Below are positions 11,676 to 22,933 of a DNA stretch of 64,000 nt, one piece after another; within the stretch, counting starts at the first letter, position 1, and each line of letters opens with the position of its first letter. Under the pieces are notes generated by a model. The model was given only the letters and a program-made list of their open reading frames with translations. It searched no databases and was not told the origin of the DNA. The position numbers and the translations under genes are program-made. Source of the DNA: Diogma glabrata (lineage: Eukaryota; Arthropoda; Insecta; Diptera; Cylindrotomidae). The DNA lies in NCBI GenBank assembly GCA_963693315.1, contig OY856188.1, positions 195,814,379 to 195,878,378 of the forward strand, read 5' to 3'.

Positions 11676-11828
11676 AAAAGAATAGTATATTAAGAAACTA
11701 GTTTCATAATTGACGATTTTATCGCACGCAATTTGTTTAGAAAACGACCCGCACAGCGGGGAGTTTTCTAAAGGATAAGTGCGATAAAACGTCTTATGAA
11801 ACGAGTTTTTTATACTATTTTTCTATTT
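11676..11828. repeat. Hairpin MITE-like palindrome, ~150 bp
   Basis: AATAGTATA at the left end mirrors TATACTATT at the right. The arms continue through GTTTCATAA, TTTTATCGCAC and TTTAGAAAAC to a short CCCGCACAGCGGGG centre. The arms are 60-70 bases with few mismatches. It looks like a small foldback or MITE; no clear target duplication was identified. Confidence 0.85.
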
Positions 11829-12129
11829 TGCATTTTTTGTCTTGAAATTTTTAAAAATTTGTATTTTATTAAAAAATAGTCAATCTGAAATTTGGTTATT
11901 ATTACAAATTATTTTAATTAATTAAAATATTTAACACTAATTTAGATATTCTTATTAATTTTATTTACATAATTATTCGTTTTAATGTTCACTGACGTTT
12001 GTATGAGCAATGTGACCAACCTTGAAAGACAAAACTTTGCGTATCGTAATGAAGGCCATTTCGATACGCATTTGGGTATCGAAATGACTTTATTTTAGAC
12101 TCAAAATAGAAAAAAAAATTTTAAAAATT

Positions 12130-14410
12130 CATGGATGTAGGAAGTCTAAAGATTGAACAAAAACTATAGCGGTCGGTGTATCTTTTAAAACTTTATTTGA
12201 AAGGGGTTGAAAGAAGATATTTTGAAAAAAAAATATGTTTGAACTTGACAAGTTGGGTGTCATATGCAAGGTGAATTTTTTTGCAGCTCAAAACAATTTT
12301 GTTTGTTATTTTAAACAGCACAGTTTTCGACCTGTTTTCGATAATGGGAAGTTTTTTTTCACCCTTCCCTTATCTGCGAAAAAAAATTTTTTTTTATATT
12401 CACGGTTGTAAGAATGTCTGGTTGCTTTAATTTCAAATATTATTTGGAGGGAGTTTTATTATTTTTGATCATGTCAAGTAAGGTGTCATATGAAAGGTGA
12501 ATTTTTTTGCAATTCAAAACAATTTCATTTTTAGTTTTCGAAAACCGTTCATAACATGGCGAACAGCTGCTTATTCGCATTGGATTTAAGGGCCAACTTG
12601 CGCTGATGTAGCATCATTGACTAAACAGTTTTTACTCTACCTGTCTCCGATACGCCAACCTAATTTTTTCAGCCCAAGGTAGCACGGCGTTAACGTCGAA
12701 ATTAGGATTTCGCTAACACAAATTAGAGATTTACTTTAATAAAAACAAACAGTAAAATTTGAAATATTGAAAACTAGCTGTAATTATTTATATCAATTTT
12801 AAGAGTATCGTATTTTGAAAAGTAGAACAAAAAACAGCAGTATGTCCCACTTTCACAATCGATTTTTAGGGTTCCGTTTTTTATACGGAACACTATCCCC
12901 AATAGACTTCGATATGTTTTTGTCTTAAAATCGATTATCTTATAAACTATAAATCCAATGGACCTGAAATTGGAGGTGCGCATAAAACTTAACGTTCTCT
13001 GAAAATTACAGGTACAAAAAAATAAAATTGTTTCCGTGTTCGTTACGGGGCTGCGATGTAAGGCCTTTAAGAAAATAGTTTTTTTTTGCCGAGTCAAGTA
13101 GGGTATCATATGAAAGGGCTTGAATTCAGTATGCCTTTAAAACATATTTTTGATTTTTTCACGACACAGGTTTTTGAATAAAATTAAATAATAACGTTTT
13201 TTTCATGTTTTCTTTCCCCACTTAGTTCCTTACCTATTTAAAAAAAATTTTAAAAGTCTTTGGAAATATAGAAAAAGTGGTAACTTATGAACGAAAAATT
13301 TTTTCAGACTTTTGCGATACACAGTTTTTGAATTATTGTCAAAAAAGTGGAACAAAAAGTTGGTCTCTCCCCTTGTGTTTCGAGCTTAATTGACAGACAA
13401 ATTTGAAAAAATCCACAGAGAAAGGAAGTTTGAACTCTGAACGAAAACTATAGCGAAGTTTCACATAATTATTTTTCCGTATTTTGAAGGGGTGAGATTG
13501 GGAAAGGGTGAAATAAATGTTTTTTACCTAAACGAGTGGGGTGTTATATGTAAGAGTACTTAATTTGAGAACCGTTATAATTTTTTTTAGAATTTTGCAG
13601 TGCACAGTTTTTGAGTAATTGTCAAAAAAGTGCAACAAAAAGTTGGTCCCCCTCCCCTACGTTTCTTCGTTGATTGACAGAAAAAATTGAAAAAACTCAT
13701 AGAGACAGGAAATTCGATAAACCCTTAACGAAAAATATAGCGAAGTCTCAAATAATTTTATTTCCATATGTTTAGGGGATGGGGCGGGGAAGGGTGAAAA
13801 ATGGCCAAAATGGAGTGTCATATGAAAGAGCGCTGAATTTCAGAAACATAGTGATTTTTTTAGAATTTTTCAGTACACAGTTTTTGAATTATTGTCAAAA
13901 AAGTGCACCAAAAAGATGGTCCTTTCCCACTACGTTTCGACATTGACAGAAAAATTTATAGAGATAGGAAGGCGTTAAACCTTGAACGAAAACTATAGTG
14001 AAGTGTCATAATTATTTTTCGGTATTTGAGGGGGTGAGAGTGGAGAAGGGCGAAAAAATTGGTTTTGATCAAAACGAGTGGGGGAGGGGGGGTGTCATAT
14101 GAAAGAAGACGTAATATAAAAAACTTTGTAATTTTTTTAGAATTTTGCGGTGCCCAGTTTTTGAATTGATCGTTGATCGACAGAAAAACAGAAAAAACTC
14201 ACAGAGATAGGAAATTTGATAAACTATGAACTTAAACTACAGTGAAGTGTCACATAACTTTTTTTCTCTATTTTGAGGAGTTGAGAGTGAGGAAGGGTGA
14301 CAAAAAGCTTTTTTGACTCAAATTAAAGGGATGTCATATGAAAGAGCACCTTATTTAAGAAATGTGGAAATTTTTTTCAAAATTTTGCGATGAATAGTTT
14401 TTGATTTATT
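12130..14410 (+). repeat. Degenerate tandem array, ~240-275-bp unit
   Basis: The word GTGTCATATGAAAGAG or close variants recurs at about 12258, 12486, 13100, 13542, 13816, 14092 and 14331. Each is followed by a TTTTTGAATTATTGTCAAAAAAGTG block, a GACAGAAAAA block, an AACGAAAACTATAG block and a G-rich GGGTGAGA..GGGAAGGGTGAAAAA block. Units are well diverged. The stretch around 12550-13090 is more irregular and includes a small GGTTCCGT..ACGGAAC hairpin at about 12870. The array is non-coding. Confidence 0.85.
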
Positions 14411-14804
14411 TTCAATTATTATTAAATTATTATCTTATATATTAATACGCTAACGAAAAATTTTGAGGAGCCTATGGCTTTTTTATTCGCAAATGGATTT
14501 ATTTCAAATTTTCACTGCTAACTGATATTAGTGTAACTTAGATTTTATAGATTTAGACGAATAAAAGAATTACGACGATAGACGAATTAAATTTATTTTT
14601 GAATTTTAGCGAACTCCATCTATACAATATTAAATGGACTTGCCCAAACCATATATTTTTTTTCACAAAAATGATACGATGTTATTTTGTTATTCTTTTA
14701 TACATTGTATTTTATTTTAGTCTTCTTATGTACATTGAAGTGAATGCATGTGAAAATTCTGTTCTGTTTTTTCTTCATAAATGAATGATGTCATGAATGG
14801 TGTT
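14411..14804. other. Flank of LTR element 1, no supported gene
   Basis: The 61-aa plus-strand ORF at 14599-14784 is Phe/Tyr/Ile rich and unsupported. The last ~25 bases before 14805 would have been contiguous with 27016 onward before element 1 inserted, so they may belong to the same Helitron relic. Confidence 0.4.
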
Positions 14805-14809
14805 AATGG
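14805..14809. repeat. Target-site duplication of element 1, left copy (AATGG)
   Basis: AATGG directly precedes the left LTR and is repeated at 27011-27015 directly after the right LTR. A 5-bp duplication fits Ty3/Gypsy integration. Confidence 0.9.
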
Positions 14810-15038
14810 TGTTGTGTTATTATTTTAAATAAAATAAAGAAGAGAATTACAATTACAATGTTTCTTTATTGACCACCTTGATAATACTGATTTTATAAAA
14901 GTTTTGTTTATGTTAATTTTACTTTATACAAATGCAATTCACAATTGCTCGTTTAACAAGTTCACAATGATACCTATTTTATAATGAGCAACATTAGTTT
15001 AAACCTTCAAACAAGTACAGTATTTTAAATATGTAACA
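14810..15038 (-). repeat. Element 1 LTR (3' LTR in element orientation)
   Basis: Identical to 26782-27010 except one base (TTTATGTT versus TTTCTGTT). On the plus strand it begins TGTTGTGTTATT and ends ATATGTAACA. Confidence 0.95.
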
Positions 15039-15048
15039 TCCCCTTATC
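15039..15048 (-). promoter_or_regulatory. Polypurine tract of element 1
   Basis: On the minus strand GATAAGGGGA abuts the 3' LTR, where the plus-strand primer of an LTR retrotransposon is expected. Confidence 0.65.
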
Positions 15049-15092
15049 TAGAATTAAATCAAAAAATTTAAAATATAAAGCGTTAATAAAAA

Positions 15093-16620
15093 TTATGTAT
15101 CAAAGTGATCCGATTTATAATAATCCGGAGTTTTAATTAACCGGCCATATCTTGTTATTATTTGCCTTTGTGATGATGCAGGTTGCTGTGAATCATTGTT
15201 TATTGCTATTGGATTGAGTGGTGGTTCTGGGTAAATTTGATTTTGCCTTACTGTTTTGAAAATGTAATCGTAATCAATGTCTGACGCTTTGGGCTGATTA
15301 GTGAATTCGTTGAACGACTTTCTCATATGGAATGTATTACGTCTTACAATGTTGTTATTTTGGTTTACAATGTTATAGGATCTGGGCTCTGCATTTCTTG
15401 ACATAATTTTTCCACGATACCAATGACCTTTCGACCCATTTCTATACATCACGGGATCACCACTGTTAAATGAATTAGTTTTATATCTGCTACTTTTATC
15501 ATAGTGCTCTTTAATTTTTTGATTACGAACAATAAGTTGCTCGCGTACATCCGGTAATAGTGAGGGTTTTAATAATTTATTACTCACAGGAAGCTTAGTA
15601 CGCAGTCTACGGTTAAACAGCAATTGTGCGGGAGAATACTTAAGCCCCGCTACAGGAGTGTTATGGTAGTCTAGGAGCATTAGGTCTAAATCCGATTTAC
15701 TGTCTTCTGTGATTTTCTTTAGCATTGTCTTACAAATATGAACAGCCTTTTCGGCCAGTCCGTTTGAACGAGGGTAGTTTGGACTAGAATGTATTATTTC
15801 AAAGTTCCAGTTTTCACTGAAGTTTTTAAAATCATACGACGCAAACGGCATATTATCCATAATGATTTTGGCTGGAATACCGTGTACCGAAAACACTTCT
15901 TTGAGTGCTTTGATAACTGAACCTGATTGTTTCGATATCAAGGGTTTTAGTTCTATCCACTTGGAAAAATAATCTACCGCAACTAAGTAAGGCCTTATAC
16001 CAAAATCAAGTAGGTCGCAGCCAATTATTTCAAAAGGTAATGTAGGAATTTCATGTTGGATTAGTGGTTCTTTAATATTATTTGGCTGAAATTTTTCGCA
16101 AATATTACATTTCATGATATTGTCTTCAATATCTTTGTCCATGTTCGGCCAGTACAGTAACGATTTAGCTTGGGCTTTTGTTTTGGTAATACCCAAATGT
16201 GTCTCATGAAGTAGATCCAAAATGGTTTCTCTAAGACTCAGAGGTACCATAATGCGGTTCTCATAAAATAATAGGTGATCATTTACATTTATCTCGTGTC
16301 TTTTCGTGTAGTAAAATTTTAAACAATCGTTTACTTTGTTTTTTGATTTGGGCCATCCGTTTATACAAAAATATTTGATTTTGTTTAAAATATAATCCTC
16401 ATTAGTTTTTTCCTTAAATTCATTTAGTCTTTGTTCTGAAATGTTTATAGTGTGAACCAAATCATTAAGGGATTCATCAACTTCTTCAACATTATTTGTA
16501 ATGGGGCATGCCCGCGATAATGCGTCTGCTATGTACATGTATCGTCCTGGTAGGTGTTTAATTTCAATGTTATATCTCAACAATTTGAGTTTAATTCGTT
16601 GTAGCCTAGAAGAAAAGATT
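15093..16620 (-). pseudogene. Element 1 pol, C-terminal part: RNase H tail and integrase
   Basis: Reading from the junction at 16620, the first residues finish the RNase H / connection region (SSRLQRIKLKLL, ADALSRA). They are followed by an integrase with the HHCC zinc-binding set (H148, H151, C181, C184 counted from the ATG at 16649, which lies in element 2's LTR) and the catalytic core D212, D265 and E300. The second Asp and the Glu are separated by 34 residues rather than 35; the one-residue shortening lies at the DNMPF segment. A basic C-terminal region carries a GDPVMYRN motif. The product would integrate element cDNA in the nucleus. The ORF is intact to its stop at 15093, but its 5' continuation lies 7.5 kb away beyond element 2. 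Confidence 0.93.
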
Positions 16621-17440
16621 TGTAACGTCGGCTTTATGCTAATTAACATGATAAAACCAATCCCTATTCTTGATCTGACTCAAACACAATTAACATTTCA
16701 TTTTTCATTTTTTCATTACAATAGTTAAATTTTTCTCCTAACACAGACCAGCTTCAATTCGTACATTAACATAAATATAAGAACGCACTCGTTTTTTTTT
16801 TTGTTCAGTTGCTTGACTTTCTTTTAAAGGAAAAAATAAAAAAAAACGTCAAAAGAAAATCACATTTTTCCAATTTTGGATTTTTAGATTCATTCTGATT
16901 TTGGTTCTGATAAGAAAATGTTTGATTGAATTTGTGAACCAAAATCTGTTTTTAAATTAATTTGTTAATTACTTTGAATTGGTTAAGTTGTTATTACAAA
17001 TAAATACTAATTCCATTTTTGGTTCTTCAAACAAAATGTTTAATTCAGTTTTTTTAAAAAATTCCGATTTTGTTATTAAAGAAGAAAACAATTCAGCTTT
17101 GTGTCAATAACGACACAAATATTTTTATACTAAAAATAAGAAACAAACATAATCTTATATTGTTGTTAAAGTTTGTTCTAAACATCTTTATGTTCAGTAA
17201 AAATAAATAAGTTCATTGATAATTATATCAAATTTTTGTAATGCTATGCTTAACCACACAAAAAAAAAAAATGTTCTATGAAGTTTTGAATGGTGTGTTT
17301 CAAATTATATGTGCCTGGAAACGAAAATAAAATAATAAAGTGATACATATCATAAATTACGTTTGATTTATTTTAAACATGAAGATCAAATGCCTGTAGT
17401 ACACACAAATGAACATTTCAATATATTTATCAATAATTCA
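16621..17440 (+). repeat. Element 2 5' LTR
   Basis: Matches 22934-23745 with about ten substitutions and several homopolymer indels. It begins TGTAACGTCGG and ends AATAATTCA, giving TG..CA ends. AATAAA-like words near 17325-17335 could serve as a polyadenylation signal. Confidence 0.92.
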
Positions 17441-17639
17441 GTCCTTGCGAAAAGGAAATAACTTTTTTCTTTGTGTTTTCGAATTGGGGGTGTTCTGTGT
17501 TTTTACTTTTGCGTTTTACATTTCCATCGGTCGATTTTACCGGGCGTATTAATCCACTTAATTTAGTGATATTGTTTTTTTTGGTATTGGTTTTGTTATC
17601 GTTGTTCGCATTCGGGAATTTTACAACTTATTATATAAA
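17441..17639 (+). other. Element 2 leader between 5' LTR and gag
   Basis: Begins GTCCTTGCGAAAAGG. A usual primer-binding site would start TGG complementary to a tRNA CCA end; none is visible in the first bases. The gag ATG at 17640 has context TAAAATGTC. Confidence 0.55.
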
Positions 17640-19442
17640 ATGTCAAGTCAAATAGACATTGACCATCCATTTTATGGATTGGAACCCAGCGAACTGCAAA
17701 TTGAATGTCTGGTTCGAGGTGTGGATTTCAGGGGGGTCAACTGGGCAGAGGAACTTCGAAACCACGCGGTACAAGGTTCAGTTCCATTAACTGTATCTCA
17801 CGCGAGAGATTTGGTAGCTGAGTCTCAAATGGTGGTGCAGGCAGCACAACTAATTGTGGATCAGATACGTAGACTTCAGCCACCGATTAATCAGCCATTC
17901 TTAGATGGTCTGGCTAATCGTGTGTTGCACTATACAGGGAGGATGAATAGGTTGGGTTCTCGCGATGATTTGCAAGAAGCCCGTACCTACGCTATCTCCC
18001 AATTGTCACGCGCTTGGGATATAATAAGATCGTTGTCGACACGTCCAGTTATGCAGAGTAAACCAGGAGGATCATCTGTACCATCCGAATCGCCTGCGTT
18101 TCAGCCAGATGAGAGATCCACTCCAATACCAGTACAGCCAATAACTAATACGATACACAGTTTAAATCGTGGGTATCAACAACAACAAAGACGGGCAGAA
18201 CAATTACCACCATCGTATTTTCAACAATCAGGTTTAAGAGCGGAGGACTTCGCATTACCACAACTGGGTTCATCGTTCCAAGCTGAACAAATATACATCA
18301 ATCCGGCATTGGTACAGCAGCCTCTGAGTTATCAACCGATACCACAGGAGCAGTTGCAACAATTTCAAACAAATTATCCACAAGCTCCATTAACAGCACC
18401 ACCACCATACAACCCACTTCCTCAGGTATCTCGTGTCGCGGCTCCAGCATTGTCACCGGGAGCATACCGAGAGGTACGTAGGAACAATTTGAGTCGTTAT
18501 GACTCAAATTGGGTTCCGAACTTCACAGGGGATGGTCACTCCCCTGATGTTCATGAGTTTATTCATCGAGTGGAGGCGGCTGCAAGGAGGGACCGTGTGT
18601 CCTGGGACGACCTGAGGTCGATCGTTCCACGGTACCTCAAGGCAGCTGCCGATAAATATTATTTGAATTTAACTCATGAATATGAGGAAGTGACCTACTC
18701 AGTGCTTAGGGAAGGACTCCTACGCACCTTCGGTACGCTCACCGATGATAAGGCGGTATTACGTGTTCTTTTGAACCGTAAACAGAAAGTCAAAGAGAGC
18801 GTTTATGAGTATTTAGTTGAAGTGGGTTCGTTAAATCGGAGATTAGTTCGACCATTTGCTGCAGCTGAATTATTAGAAATCGCTAGGGAAGGACTGAGTG
18901 TAGAACTGAAAAACGCTACACTTGCAGCAACAATCACAACTATGGACGAGCTTCGGACATTGTGTCAGAAGTTCGAACGTTTGTGGTCTACACCAGTCCC
19001 AACCAGAATGTCAAACTTAAGGATTAGCGAACTACAGCAAATGGACGACTATGAATCAGAAATAGATCCAGAACAAGATGGATATATTGAAGCTGTGGAT
19101 ACACAACCTAGAAGAATTCTGCAACGACCTGTGATATCATCTGGTAATACTAATCAACCTGGTCCATCAATGTCCAGACAACCAATTGTCTGTTTTAGAT
19201 GCGGGGTAAATGGACATCGAGCTCCTGATTGTTCTAAAAACAGAATAAAACTGTATTGCTGGAAGTGCAACAAACCTGACGTAATTTATGCAAATTGTTC
19301 TTATTGTCACCCGTCGGTAAACTATCGACCGAGAGTACATGCTTCGGGAATAGTACCCTTGGTTCAACAGCCAATGAGCCCGAAGAAAGCGACGAGAGAT
19401 GTAGGAACACAAGACGATCTACCACCGAAGAAACCAGAATAG
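17640..19442 (+). CDS. Element 2 Gag polyprotein
   Basis: 600 aa, intact, from a good ATG to TAG. The N-terminal half includes a Gln/Pro-rich linker (~residues 150-290). The middle (~290-470) looks like a Gag capsid domain (FTGDGHSPDVHEFIHRVEA, then KVKESVYEYL). A retroviral-type CCHC zinc knuckle follows at ~518-531 (CFRCGVNGHRAPDC) and a second Cys cluster at ~540-556. Gag builds the intracellular particle that packages element RNA. Pol begins in an overlapping frame (open from 19295), offset by -1, suggesting programmed -1 frameshifting. I could not pick out a convincing slippery heptamer. Confidence 0.9.
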   Translation: MSSQIDIDHPFYGLEPSELQIECLVRGVDFRGVNWAEELRNHAVQGSVPLTVSHARDLVAESQMVVQAAQLIVDQIRRLQPPINQPFLDGLANRVLHYTGRMNRLGSRDDLQEARTYAISQLSRAWDIIRSLSTRPVMQSKPGGSSVPSESPAFQPDERSTPIPVQPITNTIHSLNRGYQQQQRRAEQLPPSYFQQSGLRAEDFALPQLGSSFQAEQIYINPALVQQPLSYQPIPQEQLQQFQTNYPQAPLTAPPPYNPLPQVSRVAAPALSPGAYREVRRNNLSRYDSNWVPNFTGDGHSPDVHEFIHRVEAAARRDRVSWDDLRSIVPRYLKAAADKYYLNLTHEYEEVTYSVLREGLLRTFGTLTDDKAVLRVLLNRKQKVKESVYEYLVEVGSLNRRLVRPFAAAELLEIAREGLSVELKNATLAATITTMDELRTLCQKFERLWSTPVPTRMSNLRISELQQMDDYESEIDPEQDGYIEAVDTQPRRILQRPVISSGNTNQPGPSMSRQPIVCFRCGVNGHRAPDCSKNRIKLYCWKCNKPDVIYANCSYCHPSVNYRPRVHASGIVPLVQQPMSPKKATRDVGTQDDLPPKKPE

Positions 19443-20443
19443 AATCATCTAGCACATTTAATTTCCCATCATTACATTGCACGTATTTTAGACGTCTAGA
19501 ACGTAACATCAGATATTGGAGGATGAGGAAATTATTTCGCAAAGCTTGTATTTCATCTATCCTTTCAGAAATAAAGGATCCTCGGCCGCGATTAACAATT
19601 AGGATTTTGGACAAACATATTTCAGGATTATTGGATAGTGGAGCTTCCATCACAATACTTGGAAGAAATTCCTTGGAATTATTGGAATCATCAGGTACAA
19701 CCTACCGTAAATACACTTCGTGTATTCGTACGGCGGATGGTACTGCAAATAAAATTTTGGGTTACATAGAAGTTCCAATAACTGTGAATGGCTCCACTAA
19801 ACCAATGCGGTTCCATATAGTCCCTGGATTACGAGAAGAGCTCTACCTGGGCATAGATTTCTGGGAGAAATTTGGTGTTGTTCCTTCTTTTGTTAGTGAA
19901 CTGTCTCGTACAGAGCCAATAACTTTAAATATACATAACCTCACCACTGATCAGCAACATGAACTGGATATGATCAAGGATTCTTTCCCGTCATTTGAAG
20001 TGTCTGGGCTCGGAAAGACTTCTTTGGTTGAACATGTCATCGATGTTGGTGATAATGCACCTGTTAAACAGAGGCATTATCCCACATCGCCGGCTGTTCA
20101 ACTAAAGGTCTATGCCGAACTTGACCGGATGCTTCAAATGGGCGTGATCGAAGAGTCTAACAGTTCTTGGTGCTCGCCAGTGGTCCTGGTACAAAAACAA
20201 TCTGGTAAAAACAGATTGTGTATTGATAGCCGTCGTGTCAATTCACTCACAAAAAAGGACGCATACCCACTTCCCTTGATTGATGGCTTACTAGGTCGTC
20301 TAAATGGCACAAAGTACATTTCCAGTATTGATCTCAAAGATGCTTTCTGGCAGATTCCTCTGGCAGAAGCATCTAGAGACAAGACAGCCTTCACAGTGCC
20401 TGGTCGTCCATTGTATCAATTCCGGGTTATGCCCTTTGGATGC
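19295..20443 (+). pseudogene. Element 2 pol, part 1: protease and N-terminal RT
   Basis: The frame is open from 19295 and overlaps the end of gag in the -1 frame. It carries the retropepsin active site DSGA (D114) and the start of reverse transcriptase, including LCIDSRRVN and the first catalytic Asp in SSIDLKDAFWQI (D346). Homology leaves this frame at MPFGC, about 20443-20452, and continues in the frame used from 20445. The frame change is a small indel, probably a deletion between short TGCTC-like repeats, placed just before the YLDD motif. The frame closes at 20521 in sequence without homology. Confidence 0.9.
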
Positions 20444-20444
20444 T

Positions 20445-22604
20445 CCCCAGACAATGTGTCGGCTAATGCACAAAGTGATACCACATCAATATCACGAAAA
20501 TGTCTTTGTTTATTTAGATGATCTATTGGTAGTCTCTTCCACGTTCCGGGAACATATGGAATTGCTGTCCAAAGTCTCTTCATTGTTAAGAGCGGCTGGG
20601 TTAACAATAAACCTCAAGAAAAGTAAATTTGTTCTGAGAGAGGTGAAATACTTGGGATTTTTGGTTGGTGAGGATGGTCTTCGAACAGACCCTGACAAAG
20701 TAAGAGCTGTAGCAGAGTATCCAGCTCCATCTACAGTAAAACAAATACGTAGACTATTGGGAATGGCTGGTTGGTACCAACGTTTCATACCAAATTATGC
20801 AAGCGTGGTATCACCAATTACAGATTTATTAAAGAAGAGTTCGGGGAAATTGAAATGGACATTAGAAGCTCAAGCTGCTTTCGAAAATTTAAAACGATTG
20901 CTGACTACAGCACCAGTATTAATTAACCCTGATTATAATAAAGAGTTCTTTATTAGATGCGATGCGAGTCTGACAGGGGTAGGTAGTGTACTGTATCAGA
21001 TCGACGAGGATGGACAAGAGTGTCCGATAGCCTTCATGTCGAAGAAATTAAACCAAGCTCAACGAAACTATTCAGTTTCTGAGCTGGAATGTCTTGCGGC
21101 AATTCTGAGTGTGAAGAAATTCAGGGGCTATGTTGAAGGTCACCGATTTACTATTGTGACTGATCACTCAAGTCTGAAGTGGCTTATGTCACAGAAAGAC
21201 TTGAGTGGTCGTCTGGCTAGGTGGAGCCTAAAACTCCAACATATGGATTTTACCATTGTCCACCAAAAAGGTACCCAAAATATAGTCCCTGATGCTCTAT
21301 CTCGTCTTTATGACGATACACACGAGGAATTGACGGAAGCATTATTACATCATGTTAACGACATTAAAATCGACAATGAAGGTTATCGGCACAAAGAATA
21401 TACTGATATGATAGCTAAGGTTCGTTCATCACCCAAGGACTTTCCATCTGTTAAAGTCGTGGACGATAAGCTATACATACGTATTGAGCCAAGACCTGAT
21501 GCAATACCCAACGATGTTCCTGTGTGGAAGCTCTGGATTCCAAAACCGATGACTTTAAGCATGATTCAGAGACATCATAATGATAGTACTGCTGCACATG
21601 GAGGTGTTAAAAAGACTTTAGAATTACTTCGACGTCTTTATTATTGGCCGGGCATGGCGTCACAGGTACACAACTATGTCGTGTCCTGCGACACATGTAA
21701 ACAAACAAAAGCCACGAATCAGATATTGCGTCCTCCGATGCAATATCAATTCGAAACAGCACGTCCATGGCAGAGAGTCTATATAGATTTTTTGGGACCG
21801 TATCCTCGTTCCACACTTGGGAATACGGTGTTACTGATAGTTCTGGATCATGCTACGAAGTTTGTAATATTGAAACCGCTTAGAAACGCAACTTCACCGA
21901 AGGTGAATGCTTTTCTAAAGAATGAAGTGTTTCTTACTTATGGGGTTCCAGAGTTTCTACACAGTGACAATGGCAAGCAGTTCACTAGTAGGAACTTTCA
22001 AAGTCTTTTGTCAGATTTCGGCATCAAACATATTAGGACTGGTGTTTATAGTCCACAGAGTAACGCGTCAGAGCGGGTCAACCGATCAGTTTTAGCAGCA
22101 ATCCGAGCGTTCTTAAAAGGTCAACATACCAAGTGGGATGCACACATTGGTGAAATTGCATATGCACTGCGAGCTGCAGTACATTCTGCGACAAAGTACT
22201 CACCGTACTATTTGCTATTCGGTCAACATCCGATATCAGATGGTAACATTTATCATCTGATGAGATCACTTCACGTGCTGGGTGAAGATATTGGTGAGGA
22301 AATCGAACGCTCTGATCACTTGACCATGCTCAGAAATCGAGTACAACAGAACCTGTCTGTAGCTTTTAAGAAATCACAACATCATTACAACCTGCGATCT
22401 AAACTACGAACCTTCGAACCACAACAACGGGTGTATGTACGGCAGCATCATTTGAGTGACGCTACTAAGAAATTCTCGGCGAAATTGGCTCCAAAGTTCT
22501 TACCTGCAATGATTAAAACTAAGATTGGAAATGTACTTTATGAGTTCATAGATATGAGCGGTAAGAATCTTGGAGTTCATCATGCGAAGGATATCAGGGA
22601 ATGA
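20445..22604 (+). pseudogene. Element 2 pol, part 2: RT, RNase H, integrase
   Basis: After the frame change the RT resumes with APQTMCRLMH and the catalytic YLDD. RNase H follows (RCDASLTGVGSVLYQ, TDHSSLKWL, DALSRL), then integrase with HHCC (H..HGGVKKT, CDTCKQTK) and the catalytic D..D..E (YIDFLGP, HSDNGKQF, NASERVNRSV). The frame is open to the stop at 22604. The protein would copy RNA into cDNA and integrate it, but it is separated from protease by the frameshift, so this copy is unlikely to be active. Confidence 0.92.
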
Positions 22605-22933
22605 TGTCTTTTCGTTAGGTAGGGTCGTTCCTCTGGCTAGTTGTCGTCGCTGTGGTTCACATCTTCTGGGTCATACTTGCTGGTAGTATCGGGGTGTCAA
22701 TAGTGCTGGCGTTCTGATGGATGGTCGGTCTCAATACTCAGTGGAGTTCCTCGCGGACTTCATGAGTGTAGGGATTGGTCATCGGTCGTGACGCCAGTGG
22801 CTGTTGATACTCCGATCCCAGGTACAACTTCTTAATAAATGCAGTTCGGTGGTTTCCTGTCATGAAGGGGATGGCGACGTTTTTTTGTGACTTCAAGATT
22901 GAAAGTCTTGCTTAACATCTTGAATTCATGGTT
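22605..22933 (+). other. Element 2 region between pol and the aligned 3' LTR
   Basis: 329 bases without an ORF. A purine-rich word GAAGGGGA at about 22863 is followed by TGGCGACG. It looks like a polypurine tract followed by an LTR start, 63 bases upstream of where similarity to the 5' LTR begins. Confidence 0.5.

Noticed and set aside
19167..22269. Minus-strand ORFs opposite element 2
   Set aside because: Antisense shadows of gag and pol; the plus-strand frames carry all recognisable motifs.
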